Shown here in pieces: positions 27,177 through 37,200 of a stretch of 64,000 nt of DNA. Made by a program: the position numbers and the translations under genes. The DNA lies in the NCBI RefSeq assembly GCF_007859815.1, contig NZ_SJPH01000004.1, forward strand, positions 248,001 through 312,000, given 5' to 3'. The DNA comes from Botrimarina hoheduenensis (lineage in GTDB: Bacteria; Planctomycetota; Planctomycetia; Pirellulales; Lacipirellulaceae). Under the pieces are notes generated by a model that ran no database searches, had not been told where the DNA came from, and worked only from the letters and a program-made list of their open reading frames with translations. Numbering within the stretch: position 1 is the stretch's first letter; each line of letters starts with the position of its first letter.

Positions 27177-27249
27177 CCTCCTAGCTTAACCATTCCCGGG
27201 TCGAGAAGTACCCAACACGGGCGAAAAGCGACCCTTACGGCCCGGCGTG

Positions 27250-28851
27250 TCACTTTCTGGAGCGCGGGCGCCGCCGTGTAAGGGCCAGCGAGCCCGGCAG
27301 GGCCGCTGCAACCGTTGCGAGCCCCCCCACTGTCGCTGAGGCCCGACTCAGCCAGCCCAGAGAGTCTTCCTGAGCCTCTACCTCGCGATCGTCCAGCCGA
27401 GCCCCCGCGGGGGGGACCGTACCAGCCGGCTCGACCGGATCGCTGGCGTTATGCAGCTCGGCAGGAAGCTCGCGCCCGCCAGCCGGAGACGCTTCGCGTC
27501 CGTCGAGCGGTGTCAACAAGACGGTCCGTGTCCACGGTTCCAGCGCGAACGCCAGATCGATCGCCATCAGGCGCTGCGAAGCGACCGCTTCTTGCTGCCA
27601 GGCGGCGTGGGAGACGGGCTCGGGGGCGTCTAGTAAAGCGCCCAGATCGATCAATCCCGCTTGTAGCGCAGCACCCTCGGTCAGCACGTCACTGCTGGGA
27701 ACAGCCTCTACCGCAGCCGTTGGGTCGATAGCGTCGCTTGTCGTTGACGGTAAGTCGGTGACTTCGTCGGCAGACGCCGCCTTGGCGGACAGGAGGATCA
27801 GTCGGGGAATCTCCTCCGCTGTGGAACCGCTGGCGGGCCTCAGCCAAGCGGCCGTCGGCTGCGTCACGTCGGCTTCGTCGCGGAAACTTTCGTCCGCAAT
27901 CTTTTGGTCCACGACCAACAACAATCGGTCGGCAGACTTCGCCGCTGCGTCGGCGATCACCTTCTCTGAGGCAAGGTCGGAGGGATTGCCGGGCGATGAC
28001 TTGGCTTGGATCGGGTAACGCCCCTGCTCGACGCTGACGCCTTGCGATCCGGAAGCGTCAGATCCCGTGACGAAACCGTTGTCACTCTCTTGCTTCGTGT
28101 CGTACCCCGAGGTGCCTTGGTCAAAAAGGGGGTCGGTCGTCGCGGTGTCGTACCACGCAATGCCGTCGTCATAAGCAGCGGGATCGGTCCCGCTGAGTAC
28201 TAGCGACCAGACCTCGTCTCCTCGTGCTTCGAGTTGCTCGGCAATCAGACCGAGCCGGAAGCGCGAATCCTCACCCGTAGACGATCGGTAGTCCGTCGCG
28301 CGCATCGCTTCGCTCGCAACCGCAAAGGGCCGGAACGCCGTCGAGGCTTCCGTGCGATACGCATCTCCGATGGCATTGGCAATCAGGTGCTCAATGCTTG
28401 GTGACGACAGCTCGATACGTTCTCGCACCGACGGCGGCAACGCCACGGGAGCGACCCCCGCCGCCTCGTACGGCGACGTTTGGCGGACCGTGAGCGTGAG
28501 GTCCAGGCCCGGCGACAAGAACAGGCTGATCTCGCCGTGCAAGGCAGCGTCGTGGTCGCGGGCGTCCAAGCCGTTCCCAAGGGCCTGAAAGGCGTTCGAG
28601 AAGGCTCCCGTGGTAGAGAAATCGTTACCGACAAGCCCACCGGTGATCGAAACGCCTCCCGCTCCTTGCGCAGGGGCCAGGATATCAACGCTGTCGGCAA
28701 GGGCCCGATCAACCAAGGAAGTTGAGCCCCAGGAATCGCTCACGCCCGGATCGATCGCCAGCGCGCTGGCGGAGAGCAAGTCGCGTGCTTCGCAGCGTTC
28801 CAGCCCGAGCCGGGTGACGCTTCGTCGCTGAGGTGATCGTGAACTGGCCAT
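27250..28851 (-). CDS. Surface protein with N-terminal LE-R-LL-A motif and C-terminal membrane anchor
   Basis: The protein has 533 residues. The N-terminus reads RLGLERCEARDLLSASALA (motif at residues 17-28), the short LE-x-R-x-LLSA signal typical of planctomycete surface proteins (the LEPR-XLL type). The body is acidic, serine- and alanine-rich, with no recognised domain. The C-terminus has one membrane segment (ATVGGLATVAAALPGSLAL) and ends in an arginine cluster (TRRRPRSRK), resembling a sorting tail without PEP. The gene is 31 bp behind the TPR kinase and sigma factor genes and is likely their third operon member, so it may be a target or part of that signalling unit. Confidence 0.75.
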   Translation of the reverse strand: MASSRSPQRRSVTRLGLERCEARDLLSASALAIDPGVSDSWGSTSLVDRALADSVDILAPAQGAGGVSITGGLVGNDFSTTGAFSNAFQALGNGLDARDHDAALHGEISLFLSPGLDLTLTVRQTSPYEAAGVAPVALPPSVRERIELSSPSIEHLIANAIGDAYRTEASTAFRPFAVASEAMRATDYRSSTGEDSRFRLGLIAEQLEARGDEVWSLVLSGTDPAAYDDGIAWYDTATTDPLFDQGTSGYDTKQESDNGFVTGSDASGSQGVSVEQGRYPIQAKSSPGNPSDLASEKVIADAAAKSADRLLLVVDQKIADESFRDEADVTQPTAAWLRPASGSTAEEIPRLILLSAKAASADEVTDLPSTTSDAIDPTAAVEAVPSSDVLTEGAALQAGLIDLGALLDAPEPVSHAAWQQEAVASQRLMAIDLAFALEPWTRTVLLTPLDGREASPAGGRELPAELHNASDPVEPAGTVPPAGARLDDREVEAQEDSLGWLSRASATVGGLATVAAALPGSLALTRRRPRSRK

Positions 28852-28882
28852 GGTAGTAGGTCTCTTCGGTGCTGGGCCCGAA

Positions 28883-31762
28883 CTATTGGCGTACGACTTC
28901 GGTAGCGGACTGTGTCAGCACCGAACGGCGCAGGGTTTCAGCGCGTGCCGCCTCGTCCAAGCGACCCAAACGGCTGAGCACCTGGGCGTGGTTGGCATAA
29001 TGCAACGCAAGGAGTGTCGGCGCGCCTTGCGGCAGCGAGGCCAAGCGCCGCTTCTCGATCCGTACTGATTGGCCAAACGCGTCCGCGGCTTCGTCCAGCC
29101 GACCTCGGTCGCGCAGCGCAACTCCCCGATTGTTCCACAACGCGGACCGCTGTCGCAGGTGGCGTGTGTCGGTCGGAAAGTCTTCCGCGAGGCCTTTCAG
29201 ATGCTCGTCAGCCCGATCGAACCAACCGTCCGAACGACTTTCCTCGCCGCGGCGTGCGAGCACGAGCGCTAGGTTCGCCTCGGCAACGGCCAACTCACTC
29301 CTGTGCCGAGGAATCATCGGCGCACGATCGACGAGACGCGCGAGTTCATGGACGGCCGATTCATAGGCAACCGCGGCCGCTTGAAGGTCGGCCCGATCCG
29401 CGGCCAGCGCGGCCCGGTTGCTGTAGGCCATTGCCAAGTCCGCTCGATAAGGATCCAGCTCCGGACGTTGGGCGACCAACTCGCGGAGCAGATTCACGGC
29501 GCGCGAGGCGGATCGCCGCGCCGCAGCGGGGTCAGAGGATCGAAGCACTTCGCTGAGCGTGCTGTGCGTAACCGCCAGACGGCGTGTCATCCGTGCGTCG
29601 GCCCCCGTCTTGGCAACCGCATCGGAGACCATGTTAATCGCCTCAAGGAGCAACTCTTGGGCACGGTCGGGCTCATCTCCGGCGAGCATCGATGCCTTCG
29701 CGATCAGCGTGGCTGCCAGCTGGTCGGTTCGTTCGACGGTCGTGCCGCCGGTTGCGAGCAGCGCTCGGCTGACGGTGATCGCTTCGTCAAACGCCACAAG
29801 TGCCGCAGTGGTCTCGCCACGCGATGCGAGCAGGTTCGCACGGTTGGCTGCCGCCAACGCCAGCCACGAACGTGCCGCATCGGTAGGATTGGCCTCACGC
29901 AGCTCGCTGATCGCTTGCTGATAAATCTTGAGCGCTTCATCGGTTTTTCCGAGACGCTCTGCCGCCGCCGCCGCTTTGATGCGGGTCTCTAGTACCGACT
30001 CTCGCAAACCGGGTTCGTGCTCGGCCTGATCAAGAAACGCTTGATAGTAACCGAGCGTGTCGCTCAGCAGCTCACGTCGCAGGGGCTCGCTACCGGGCAG
30101 CAACGCGAGACGGTCGCTGAGGGCCGCTCCGAAACGATCAACGACTTCTCTGGCCTGGGTGAAGCGTGTCTCGGCGCGGTCGGCTTGTCGCTGCGCCTCT
30201 TCCAATGCTAAAGCCGTACGTTGCTGCGCACGCCAAACACCGAGGGCCCCCGCAAGCGAGACCACCGCTACAACCAACGACGCTGCGGCGATCCCCGCTA
30301 CCATCTTCCGGCGGCGCGTCAGCCAACGGCTCACTCGGCGGGTGAGACCCGCCGGACGAGCGATCGTCGGCAACCCTGCGAGAAAGCGGCGTAGGTCTTC
30401 CGCCATCGCTTCGGCATTGGGGTACCGCGTTGAGCGATCCTTTTCCATTGCCCGCAGAACAATGCTCTCAAGATCGGCCGGAATATGCGAATTGAGCCAG
30501 CGCGGACGTAACGGTTCAACGCGCTCGATCTGGTCTAGAACCGCTTGGCGATGCTCACCCCGGTGGGCGTGACGCAGTGTCAGCAGCTCGTACAGCGTGG
30601 CGCCCAGGCCATACACATCGGTTCGGCCATCGATCTGATCGGCCCGTCCGCGCGCCTGTTCGGGGCTCATGTAGCGGAGCGTGCCAACCAGGTCACCCGT
30701 GGCGGTAACTCCCAAGTCCGACTGGATGCGCGCCAAACCAAAGTCCGTGATCCACGCCTTACCGGCGGCGTCGAGCAGCAGGTTCGAGGGCTTCACATCG
30801 CGGTGTACCACCCCGTACTCGTGGGCGTGGTGCAGGGCGTCGGCGATGTCGGCACCCAAACGGGCGACTGCCTTAAAAAAGTCATCGGTACGATGCGACG
30901 GACCCAGCGAAGCTCCGGCCAGGGTAATCCCCACCGCCGTTGGGCTGCCCAACGGGTGCCCCGATGCGGGAGCGACACCGCGTGAAAGGCTGGTAGGACG
31001 GCTCGCTCTTTTGTCGGCCGCCAAAGCGTGGCTGGTCGAAAGGGTTTCGGCCAGGGAATCGGCTTGAGCGCTACCGCGCAGGGCGTCCAGCCGAAGCTCA
31101 TCGATCGCCTGGGCGACCGACTGCCCTTCGATGTATTGCATGGCGTAATAGTGCACCCCACGATCCTGGCCGATCGCGAACACCGGCACGATGTGGGGAT
31201 GATGCAACTGGGCCGCCGCCTGGGCTTCGTTGCGGAAGCGCGCGATCTGCCGTTGATCGAGCACCGCGGCAAAGGGCAGCACCTTGAGCGCCACGCGACG
31301 CCTGAGCGAGCGCTCTTCCGCTTCGTAGACAACGCCCATCCCGCCACGACCGATCTCGCCGCGAACCAGGTAGTCTCCGATCTGGCTGGGCTCTCCCGCT
31401 GGGGCGACGGGCCTGTCAGACGCGGCTTCTGCTTCGTGCGGGGGCACAGGTGCTGAAGGCGGAGCTAAGGGCGAATCGATCGTCGCGTCGCTGTCTTGCT
31501 CATCGGGTCGCGCCAGCCGGACTGCCCGATGAATCGTCTCGACCCCTTCCAGGCACTCGACAAGATCGGCTGCCAAGTCAGGATGCTCGGCGAGCACCTC
31601 GGCAGCGTGCGGGGCGCGGCCCGCTTCGAGCGCCGCAACATAGTGGTCCAAAACCTCAACGAGCCGCTGTTCACGCGACTCATCCGGCGCGGGCAGCGCT
31701 CCGCTGGACGCGTTAGCACCCAGGGCAAGGCCTGGCGAAGCATGAGGATCGGCAGCGCTCAT
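28883..31762 (-). CDS. Transmembrane Ser/Thr protein kinase with C-terminal TPR-like region
   Basis: The protein has 959 residues. The N-terminal 110 residues are the helical segment found before many planctomycete kinases. The kinase domain includes GEIGRGGMGVVYEAE, ALKVLP, HRDVKPSN (His320, Asp322), DFGLARI and TLRYMSPEQARG, so all catalytic residues are present. One membrane helix (about residues 485-505, AGIAAASLVVAVVSLAGALG) separates it from a 450-residue extracytoplasmic TPR-like region. A low-complexity insert lies between the lobes. The start overlaps the sigma factor stop by four bases (ATGA), so the pair is co-translated. It probably transmits an envelope signal to the co-encoded sigma factor. 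Confidence 0.93.
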   Translation of the reverse strand: MSAADPHASPGLALGANASSGALPAPDESREQRLVEVLDHYVAALEAGRAPHAAEVLAEHPDLAADLVECLEGVETIHRAVRLARPDEQDSDATIDSPLAPPSAPVPPHEAEAASDRPVAPAGEPSQIGDYLVRGEIGRGGMGVVYEAEERSLRRRVALKVLPFAAVLDQRQIARFRNEAQAAAQLHHPHIVPVFAIGQDRGVHYYAMQYIEGQSVAQAIDELRLDALRGSAQADSLAETLSTSHALAADKRASRPTSLSRGVAPASGHPLGSPTAVGITLAGASLGPSHRTDDFFKAVARLGADIADALHHAHEYGVVHRDVKPSNLLLDAAGKAWITDFGLARIQSDLGVTATGDLVGTLRYMSPEQARGRADQIDGRTDVYGLGATLYELLTLRHAHRGEHRQAVLDQIERVEPLRPRWLNSHIPADLESIVLRAMEKDRSTRYPNAEAMAEDLRRFLAGLPTIARPAGLTRRVSRWLTRRRKMVAGIAAASLVVAVVSLAGALGVWRAQQRTALALEEAQRQADRAETRFTQAREVVDRFGAALSDRLALLPGSEPLRRELLSDTLGYYQAFLDQAEHEPGLRESVLETRIKAAAAAERLGKTDEALKIYQQAISELREANPTDAARSWLALAAANRANLLASRGETTAALVAFDEAITVSRALLATGGTTVERTDQLAATLIAKASMLAGDEPDRAQELLLEAINMVSDAVAKTGADARMTRRLAVTHSTLSEVLRSSDPAAARRSASRAVNLLRELVAQRPELDPYRADLAMAYSNRAALAADRADLQAAAVAYESAVHELARLVDRAPMIPRHRSELAVAEANLALVLARRGEESRSDGWFDRADEHLKGLAEDFPTDTRHLRQRSALWNNRGVALRDRGRLDEAADAFGQSVRIEKRRLASLPQGAPTLLALHYANHAQVLSRLGRLDEAARAETLRRSVLTQSATEVVRQ

Positions 31763-32391
31763 TCTTCCCCTCGTTCGGCATACAGCGTACGCAGGCGGCG
31801 CACGCCCCTCAGCCAGAGCATGCGGACGGCACCGGCGGTGCGTCCCATGCGGTCGCCGATCTCTTGAAAGTCGAGCCCTTCTTGATGCCGCAGACGGAGT
31901 ACCTCGCGGTAGTCGTCCGGCAGGGTGTCGAGCAATTCGGTCAGCGTGCGCGCGTTCTCGCGGCGCTCAAAGCAGGCCGACGGGGTTTCCCCACCGTGCG
32001 GCAACTGGGGCGCTTGACCGCCGGAAGACCAATCTCCTTTCGCCCCCGTGCGGTCGAGCGAGACCTCGCGGCGGATGTCACGCTTAGCGGCTTTGACGTG
32101 CAACTCGATCGCCCGCAGCAAGTTGTTCATGAGGATCCGGCGGATCCAGCCCAAGAACTCCTCGGGCGAGGCACCGCGGAAAGCGGGAAAATCGCGATGC
32201 GCCTCGAAAAAGGTTTCCTGCACCACATCGGACGAGCTGACCCGGGCTCGGAGCCGATCGTCCAGTTGCGCGCTGACGACGAGCTTCAAATAGTCCGCGT
32301 GGAGCTGCATCAATCGGCCCAACGACCCCTCGGAGCCCTCGCGGGCTCGGGCTAGCAGTTGGGTTGGGAGGGATTCAGAGGGGCTGAGCAT
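31759..32391 (-). CDS. ECF-type RNA polymerase sigma factor linked to a Ser/Thr kinase
   Basis: The protein has 210 residues from the ATG at 32391. GGAG nine bases upstream supports this start over the longer frame. Region 2 is visible in VSSSDVVQETFFEAHRDF and GWIRRILMNNL; region 4 is LPDDYREVLRLRHQEGLDF with the recognition helix around RTAGAVRMLWLRGVRRLR. A linker of about 40 residues carries a glycine-rich stretch. Sigma factors of this type sit next to Ser/Thr kinases in many planctomycetes and may be controlled by phosphorylation instead of an anti-sigma factor; none is encoded here. Confidence 0.93.
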   Translation of the reverse strand: MLSPSESLPTQLLARAREGSEGSLGRLMQLHADYLKLVVSAQLDDRLRARVSSSDVVQETFFEAHRDFPAFRGASPEEFLGWIRRILMNNLLRAIELHVKAAKRDIRREVSLDRTGAKGDWSSGGQAPQLPHGGETPSACFERRENARTLTELLDTLPDDYREVLRLRHQEGLDFQEIGDRMGRTAGAVRMLWLRGVRRLRTLYAERGEE

Positions 32392-32507
32392 CGTGACAAT
32401 CTCCAGCGGGACTAGGCCGATTTCCAGCATAGTCGTCACACGGATTTTTCGCTCTGCGTGGCGATCGGCTAGGGATCACTTATCGCCAAGACCTTGCTAG
32501 CAATGGC

Positions 32508-32536
32508 TTTACGGCCGCCACCTGCGGTAGTATAGC
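32508..32536 (+). promoter_or_regulatory. Candidate promoter for the secreted ABM-fold gene
   Basis: TTTACG, a 17-bp spacer and TATAGC lie 62-90 bp before the ATG at 32598. The sequence after the -10 (GGCCCC-GAC-GGGG-ACC-GTTTTT) can fold and ends in a T run, so an early attenuator-like structure is possible but unproven. Confidence 0.35.
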
Positions 32537-32597
32537 GGCCCCGACGGGGACCGTTTTTACCTTGCTTCGCGTCAATCTGCTTCTGGAGAGTTTGCCC

Positions 32598-33041
32598 ATG
32601 CTTCGCTTCTTGCCCCTTCCCCCTTTGGCCTTTCTTTTGCTTACGGTGGGCTTAATCAGCGTCTCGCATGCTAGCGACGCCGATCACACCACCGCCGAGG
32701 CCCTGCATCCGATCGCCGAGACCGCTGCGTCTAAACTCACCGACGTTAACGAACCCTTCGTGATGACGGTGCAGTTCTTTGTGAAGCCTGATTGCGTGGA
32801 AGGCTTCCTCGCCGCGATGAAGGAACCTCTGCTGGAAACCGTCAAGGAAACCGGCAACCGGGCCTACGAGTTGAGCCAAAACCCGCTCGATGAAACGCAA
32901 TTCCTGCTGTACGAGAAGTGGGCCCATGTCGAGGCGCTCAACCGTCACTTGAATCAACCCTATCTCGCCAAGCTAGGTGCCGCGCTGGGCGATTTGCTGA
33001 CGGTCGATCCGGTGATCAACCATTACACGCCGATTGAATAG
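32598..33041 (+). CDS. Secreted antibiotic-biosynthesis-monooxygenase (ABM) fold protein
   Basis: The protein has 147 residues from the ATG at 32598, preceded by TGGAGA. The N-terminus is a signal peptide (PLAFLLLTVGLISVSHA). The rest is a single ABM domain: FVMTVQFFVKPDCVEGFLAA is the first strand and helix, and FLLYEKWAHVEALNRHLNQP matches the ...YE-x-W-x-...-H-x-x-x-P-Y motif. Most ABM proteins are cytoplasmic, such as the YgiN and LsrG relatives, so an exported form is less usual. The ligand is unknown. Confidence 0.82.
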   Translation: MLRFLPLPPLAFLLLTVGLISVSHASDADHTTAEALHPIAETAASKLTDVNEPFVMTVQFFVKPDCVEGFLAAMKEPLLETVKETGNRAYELSQNPLDETQFLLYEKWAHVEALNRHLNQPYLAKLGAALGDLLTVDPVINHYTPIE

Positions 33042-33080
33042 CCGCTCTGCGGTTTGAGACAAATAGAGCCAGACTTCCGC

Positions 33081-33917
33081 ATGCCTGAAGGCCACACGAT
33101 TCACCGGGTTGCAAAGGACCACGGCTCTGCGTTGGTCGGTGATAAGTTGGTCGCCACGAGTCCGCAGGGACGCTTCGCAGAGGGTGCCCGCGAGCTCTCG
33201 GGACGCACCCTCGAAAAGATCGACGCCGTAGGCAAGCATCTGCTCTACCACTGGCGTGGACCGCGGCGGACTTGGGGGCCAATCTTGCACGTCCATCTCG
33301 GGCTGTACGGCAAGTTCCGTTTGCATCGCTTGGAGGCCCCGTCAGGTAGCCCGACAGGACCCCGGTCGGTGCCCGAGCCGCGTGGCGCCGTACGGTTACG
33401 GCTGGTTGGCCCCCGGGCGGCGTTTGATCTGAACGGGCCCACCTGTTGCGAGCTGATCGACGAGGCGCAGCACACGGCGCTGCTGGAACGCCTGGGCCCC
33501 GATCCGCTGCGCAAAGACGCCGATCCCGAGCGTGCCTGGAACCGCATCAGCAAGAGTCGCACGGGCATCGGCGCGCTGCTGATGAACCAATCGGTCATCG
33601 CGGGGGTGGGCAACATATATCGGTGCGAAGTGCTGCACCTAGAAGGCATCCACCCCGATCGGCCCGGCAAGGAGCTGCTCCGCTGCGAGTTCGATGCGAT
33701 CTGGGAGCGATTGGTGGAACTCATGCGGATCGGGGTGCGCCACAACCGAATCATCATCAGCGATCCGGCCGACATAGGAAAACCACGTGGGCGGATGACG
33801 CGCGACGAACGTCTGCGGATCTATAAAAAATCCGCCTGCCCCGGCTGCGGCGGAGCGATCGCCGAGTGGCAGATCGCCGGACGCAAGGTGTTTGCCTGCC
33901 AGAGCTGTCAGTCATGA
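33081..33917 (+). CDS. Fpg/Nei-family DNA glycosylase (first copy)
   Basis: The protein has 278 residues. The start at 33081 gives MPEGHTIHRVA, in which Pro2 becomes the N-terminal nucleophile and Glu3 the catalytic acid after methionine removal. GKHLLYHW supplies the conserved lysine loop, NQSVIAGVGNIYRCEVL is the helix-two-turn-helix DNA-binding segment, and the C-terminal zinc finger is CPGC ... CQSC. These enzymes excise oxidised bases and cut the strand by beta/delta-elimination. The opening MPEG points to Nei rather than Fpg (MPELPE). Its stop overlaps the next start (ATGA). Confidence 0.92.
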   Translation: MPEGHTIHRVAKDHGSALVGDKLVATSPQGRFAEGARELSGRTLEKIDAVGKHLLYHWRGPRRTWGPILHVHLGLYGKFRLHRLEAPSGSPTGPRSVPEPRGAVRLRLVGPRAAFDLNGPTCCELIDEAQHTALLERLGPDPLRKDADPERAWNRISKSRTGIGALLMNQSVIAGVGNIYRCEVLHLEGIHPDRPGKELLRCEFDAIWERLVELMRIGVRHNRIIISDPADIGKPRGRMTRDERLRIYKKSACPGCGGAIAEWQIAGRKVFACQSCQS

Positions 33918-34198
33918 GCGCTGCAACGGCCCCGGGGAACGATCCGGACAAGCTTGCCGAGCAGCTAGAAGTCGCGATGCTTGCGCTGTTAGCACACCGC
34001 GGCGTAGGAAAGACGATTTGCCCCTCCGAAGCGGCCCGCCGAGTGCAGCCCGACGACTGGCGCCCGTTAATGGACCTGACCCGCACGGTAGCCTGTCAGC
34101 TGATCGACCAGGGCCGACTTGTGGCCACCCAACGTGGGATTGCGGTTGATCTGGTTAACGTCCACGGGCCGATCCGTTTACGGCTTCCCGTGCCATAA
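33914..34198 (+). CDS. DUF3253 protein
   Basis: The protein has 94 residues. GVGKTICPSEAARRV, DDWRPLMDLTR and HGPIRLRL form the DUF3253 pattern, which looks like a small winged-helix unit. Its function is unknown. It starts within the stop codon of the glycosylase (ATGA) and is followed by the lhr gene, so it belongs to this repair-associated transcript. A DNA-binding accessory role is a guess from fold and position. Confidence 0.8.
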   Translation: MSAATAPGNDPDKLAEQLEVAMLALLAHRGVGKTICPSEAARRVQPDDWRPLMDLTRTVACQLIDQGRLVATQRGIAVDLVNVHGPIRLRLPVP

Positions 34199-34252
34199 CG
34201 GGGGTTGCGCTCCTTGGTGGCCTCGGCAGGTCTCTCTCTAATAGGTGGCAAC

Positions 34253-37200
34253 GTGCCCGTGACCCTCGCCCCCGCCGATGCGCTCGCTTCGTTCCACGAG
34301 CCTACCCGCACCTGGTTCGCCGAGGCGTTTGCCGAGCCGACGCGTGCCCAACAGATGGCGTGGCCGGCGATTGCCTCGGGCGAGAGCACGTTGCTGCTGG
34401 CTCCCACGGGTTCGGGAAAAACGCTGGCGGCTTTCCTTGCGTCGCTCGATCGATTGATGTTCGCTCCGCGACCCGCGGAGAAGAACGAGGGCGTGCGTGT
34501 CCTCTACATCTCGCCGCTCAAAGCGCTCGGCGTTGATATCGATCGCAATCTACGAGCACCGCTGGCGGGCATGCGAGCCACGGCCGGCAGGCTCAACTTT
34601 CCGCGTCAAGAAATGGAGGTCGCCGTCCGCACGGGCGACACCGACCCGCGTGAGCGGACGCGCATGGTGCGTCATCCGCCCGAGGTGCTCATCACCACGC
34701 CCGAATCGCTCTACCTGATGCTCACGAGTAAGGCGCGCGACATTCTCACAAGCGTCGAGACAGTGATCCTCGACGAGATCCATGTGATGGTCCCCACCAA
34801 GCGGGGCGTCCATTTATTCTTGACGCTCGAACGGCTCGAACGCTTGCGGCGGCAGCGGGCCGCGCAGACGGAACAACCTTACACGCCGCTGCAGCGCGTC
34901 GGCCTCTCGGCGACGCAGCGACCGCTGGACGAGATCGCCCGACTGCTCGGCGGAGCCGAGGCGTCCGCCGCCCCGGACGAGCCGGTCCGCCCGCGCCCCG
35001 TCCGGATCGTTGATGCGAGCGAGCCCAAACGGTTACAGATCCGCGTTGAGATGCCAGTCGAGGACCTTGCGCGGCAGCAGACGCCGACGCACACGTCGCT
35101 CGGTGGCAGCCTGGGCGTAGCCGACGACAAGTTGCCCCGCCTGGCCGCCGATGCGGACGAATTTACTCGGCCAAGGGAGAATCCTTTTGCCCCCCCACCG
35201 GGCGCGGGCGTGCCCGGGCTCAATGGTGCCCCGCAACAGGCCGGCAACACCGCGAAGGGGCCCTCGGCACCAAGCCTCTGGCCCGCTTTGCATCCGCGGC
35301 TGCTGGAGCTGATCCGTCAGCACCGCTCGACGATGATCTTCGTCAACAGCCGCCGCCTTGCCGAGCGGCTCGCGGCGGCGATCAACGAACTGGCCGCCGA
35401 AGAAGCGGCGGCCCAAGAGCCTCACGAAGCACGACCAACCGAGCCCGTCGAGATCTGCCTAGCGCATCACGGCAGCGTCTCGAAAGACACACGGGCAGCG
35501 ATCGAAGATCGGCTCAAACGGGGCGTGCTGCCGGCGATTGTCGCGACGAGTTCGCTCGAACTCGGGATCGACATGGGAGCCGTCGATCTCGTGATCCAGA
35601 TCGAAGCCCCGCCGTCGATCGCGTCGGGCGTGCAACGCATCGGCCGCAGCGGACGCGGCGTGAACCTGCTGTCCAACGGCGTGATCTTTCCCAAGTACCG
35701 GGGCGATCTGCTGGCGTGCGCCGGTGCCACCGGACGGATGCTGACCGGCCATGTCGAAGAGACCTATTATCCGCGCAACCCGCTCGATCTGCTCGCGCAG
35801 CAGATTGTGGCGCTCGTCGCGGAGGGGCCGATCGGTGTTGATGAGCTGTACGCCACTTTCCGCGGAGCGGCACCGTACGCCGATCTGCCGCGCGGCTCGT
35901 TCGAGGGGGTGCTCGACCTCCTCTCGGGCAGGTATCCGAGCGACGAATTCGCCGAATTACGGCCCCGGCTGACGTGGGATCGGCTCTCGGGGGTCGTCTC
36001 GCCGCGTAAAGGAACGCAGCGGCTAGCGGTGCTCAACGGTGGAACAATCCCCGATCGCGGGCTGTACGGCGTGTTCCTGGTGGGCGATGGCCCCGAGGGG
36101 GCCGGCGGCAGTCGCGTCGGCGAACTCGACGAAGAAATGGTGTTCGAAACCCACACGGGCGATGTCTTCCTACTGGGTGCCAGCAGCTGGCGCGTGCTGG
36201 AAATCACCAAAGACAAAGTCCTCGTCGCCCCGGCACCGGGCGAGCCGGGCAAGATGCCCTTCTGGCGCGGCGACGGTCCGGGCCGACCGCTCGAATTCGG
36301 CAAGGCGATCGGCGAGCTGGCCCGCGAGCTAACCCGCAGCGACGAGGCCGAGGCCACGGAGCGGCTTACGCAGCGTCACGCCCTAGACGATCAGGCCGCC
36401 GACACGCTGCTGCGTTACCTGCGTGATCAAGCAGAAGCCACCGGCGAGCCGCCCAGCGATCGCACCGTGATCGTCGAGTCGTTTCTCGACGAGATCGGCG
36501 ACTGGCGCGTGTGTGTGCTCTCGCCGCTGGGCTCGCGTGTCCACGCGCCATGGGCCCTGGCCGTTGCGTCGCGGCTGCGTGAGGAGGAACTCGGCGAGGT
36601 CGATTACAGCTGGACTGACGACGGCATCGTCTTCCGTTTGCCCGAGTCGCCCGCCCCGCCAGCGGTCGAACTGTTCGTGCCCCGCTCGGACGAGGTCGAA
36701 GAGCGCGTCACCTCGCAGCTCGGTTCGACGGCGATGTTCGCGGCGCGGTTCCGCGAGAACGCCGCCCGTGCGTTGCTGCTGCCCAAGCGCCAACCGGGTC
36801 GCCGATCGCCCCTGTGGATGCAACGCCGCAAAGCCGCCGACCTGCTGGCCGTGGCCGCACGGTACCCCAGCTTTCCGATTCTGCTGGAAACCTATCGCGA
36901 ATGCCTGCGCGACGTGTTTGACCTGCCGGGACTCGTGACGGTGCTCCGCGGCATTGAGCAGCGGTCGATCCGTGTCGAGGCGGTCGTCGCGCAGCAGGCG
37001 TCCCCCTTCGCGGCCTCGCTGCTGTTCAACTACATCGGCAACTTCATCTACGAGGGCGACGCCCCGCTGGCCGAGCGCCGTGCGCAGGCGCTCACGCTCG
37101 ATCACGCGCAACTACGCGAACTGCTGGGTGGTGCCGAGCTGCGCGAATTGCTCGACGGCGAGGTGATCGACACGCTCGGACTCGAGCTCCAGAAGCTCGC

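Noticed and set aside
32537..32556. Hairpin plus T run as a terminator
   Set aside because: No plus-strand gene ends upstream of it, and it overlaps the predicted transcription start of the next gene. It is mentioned only as a possible leader structure.
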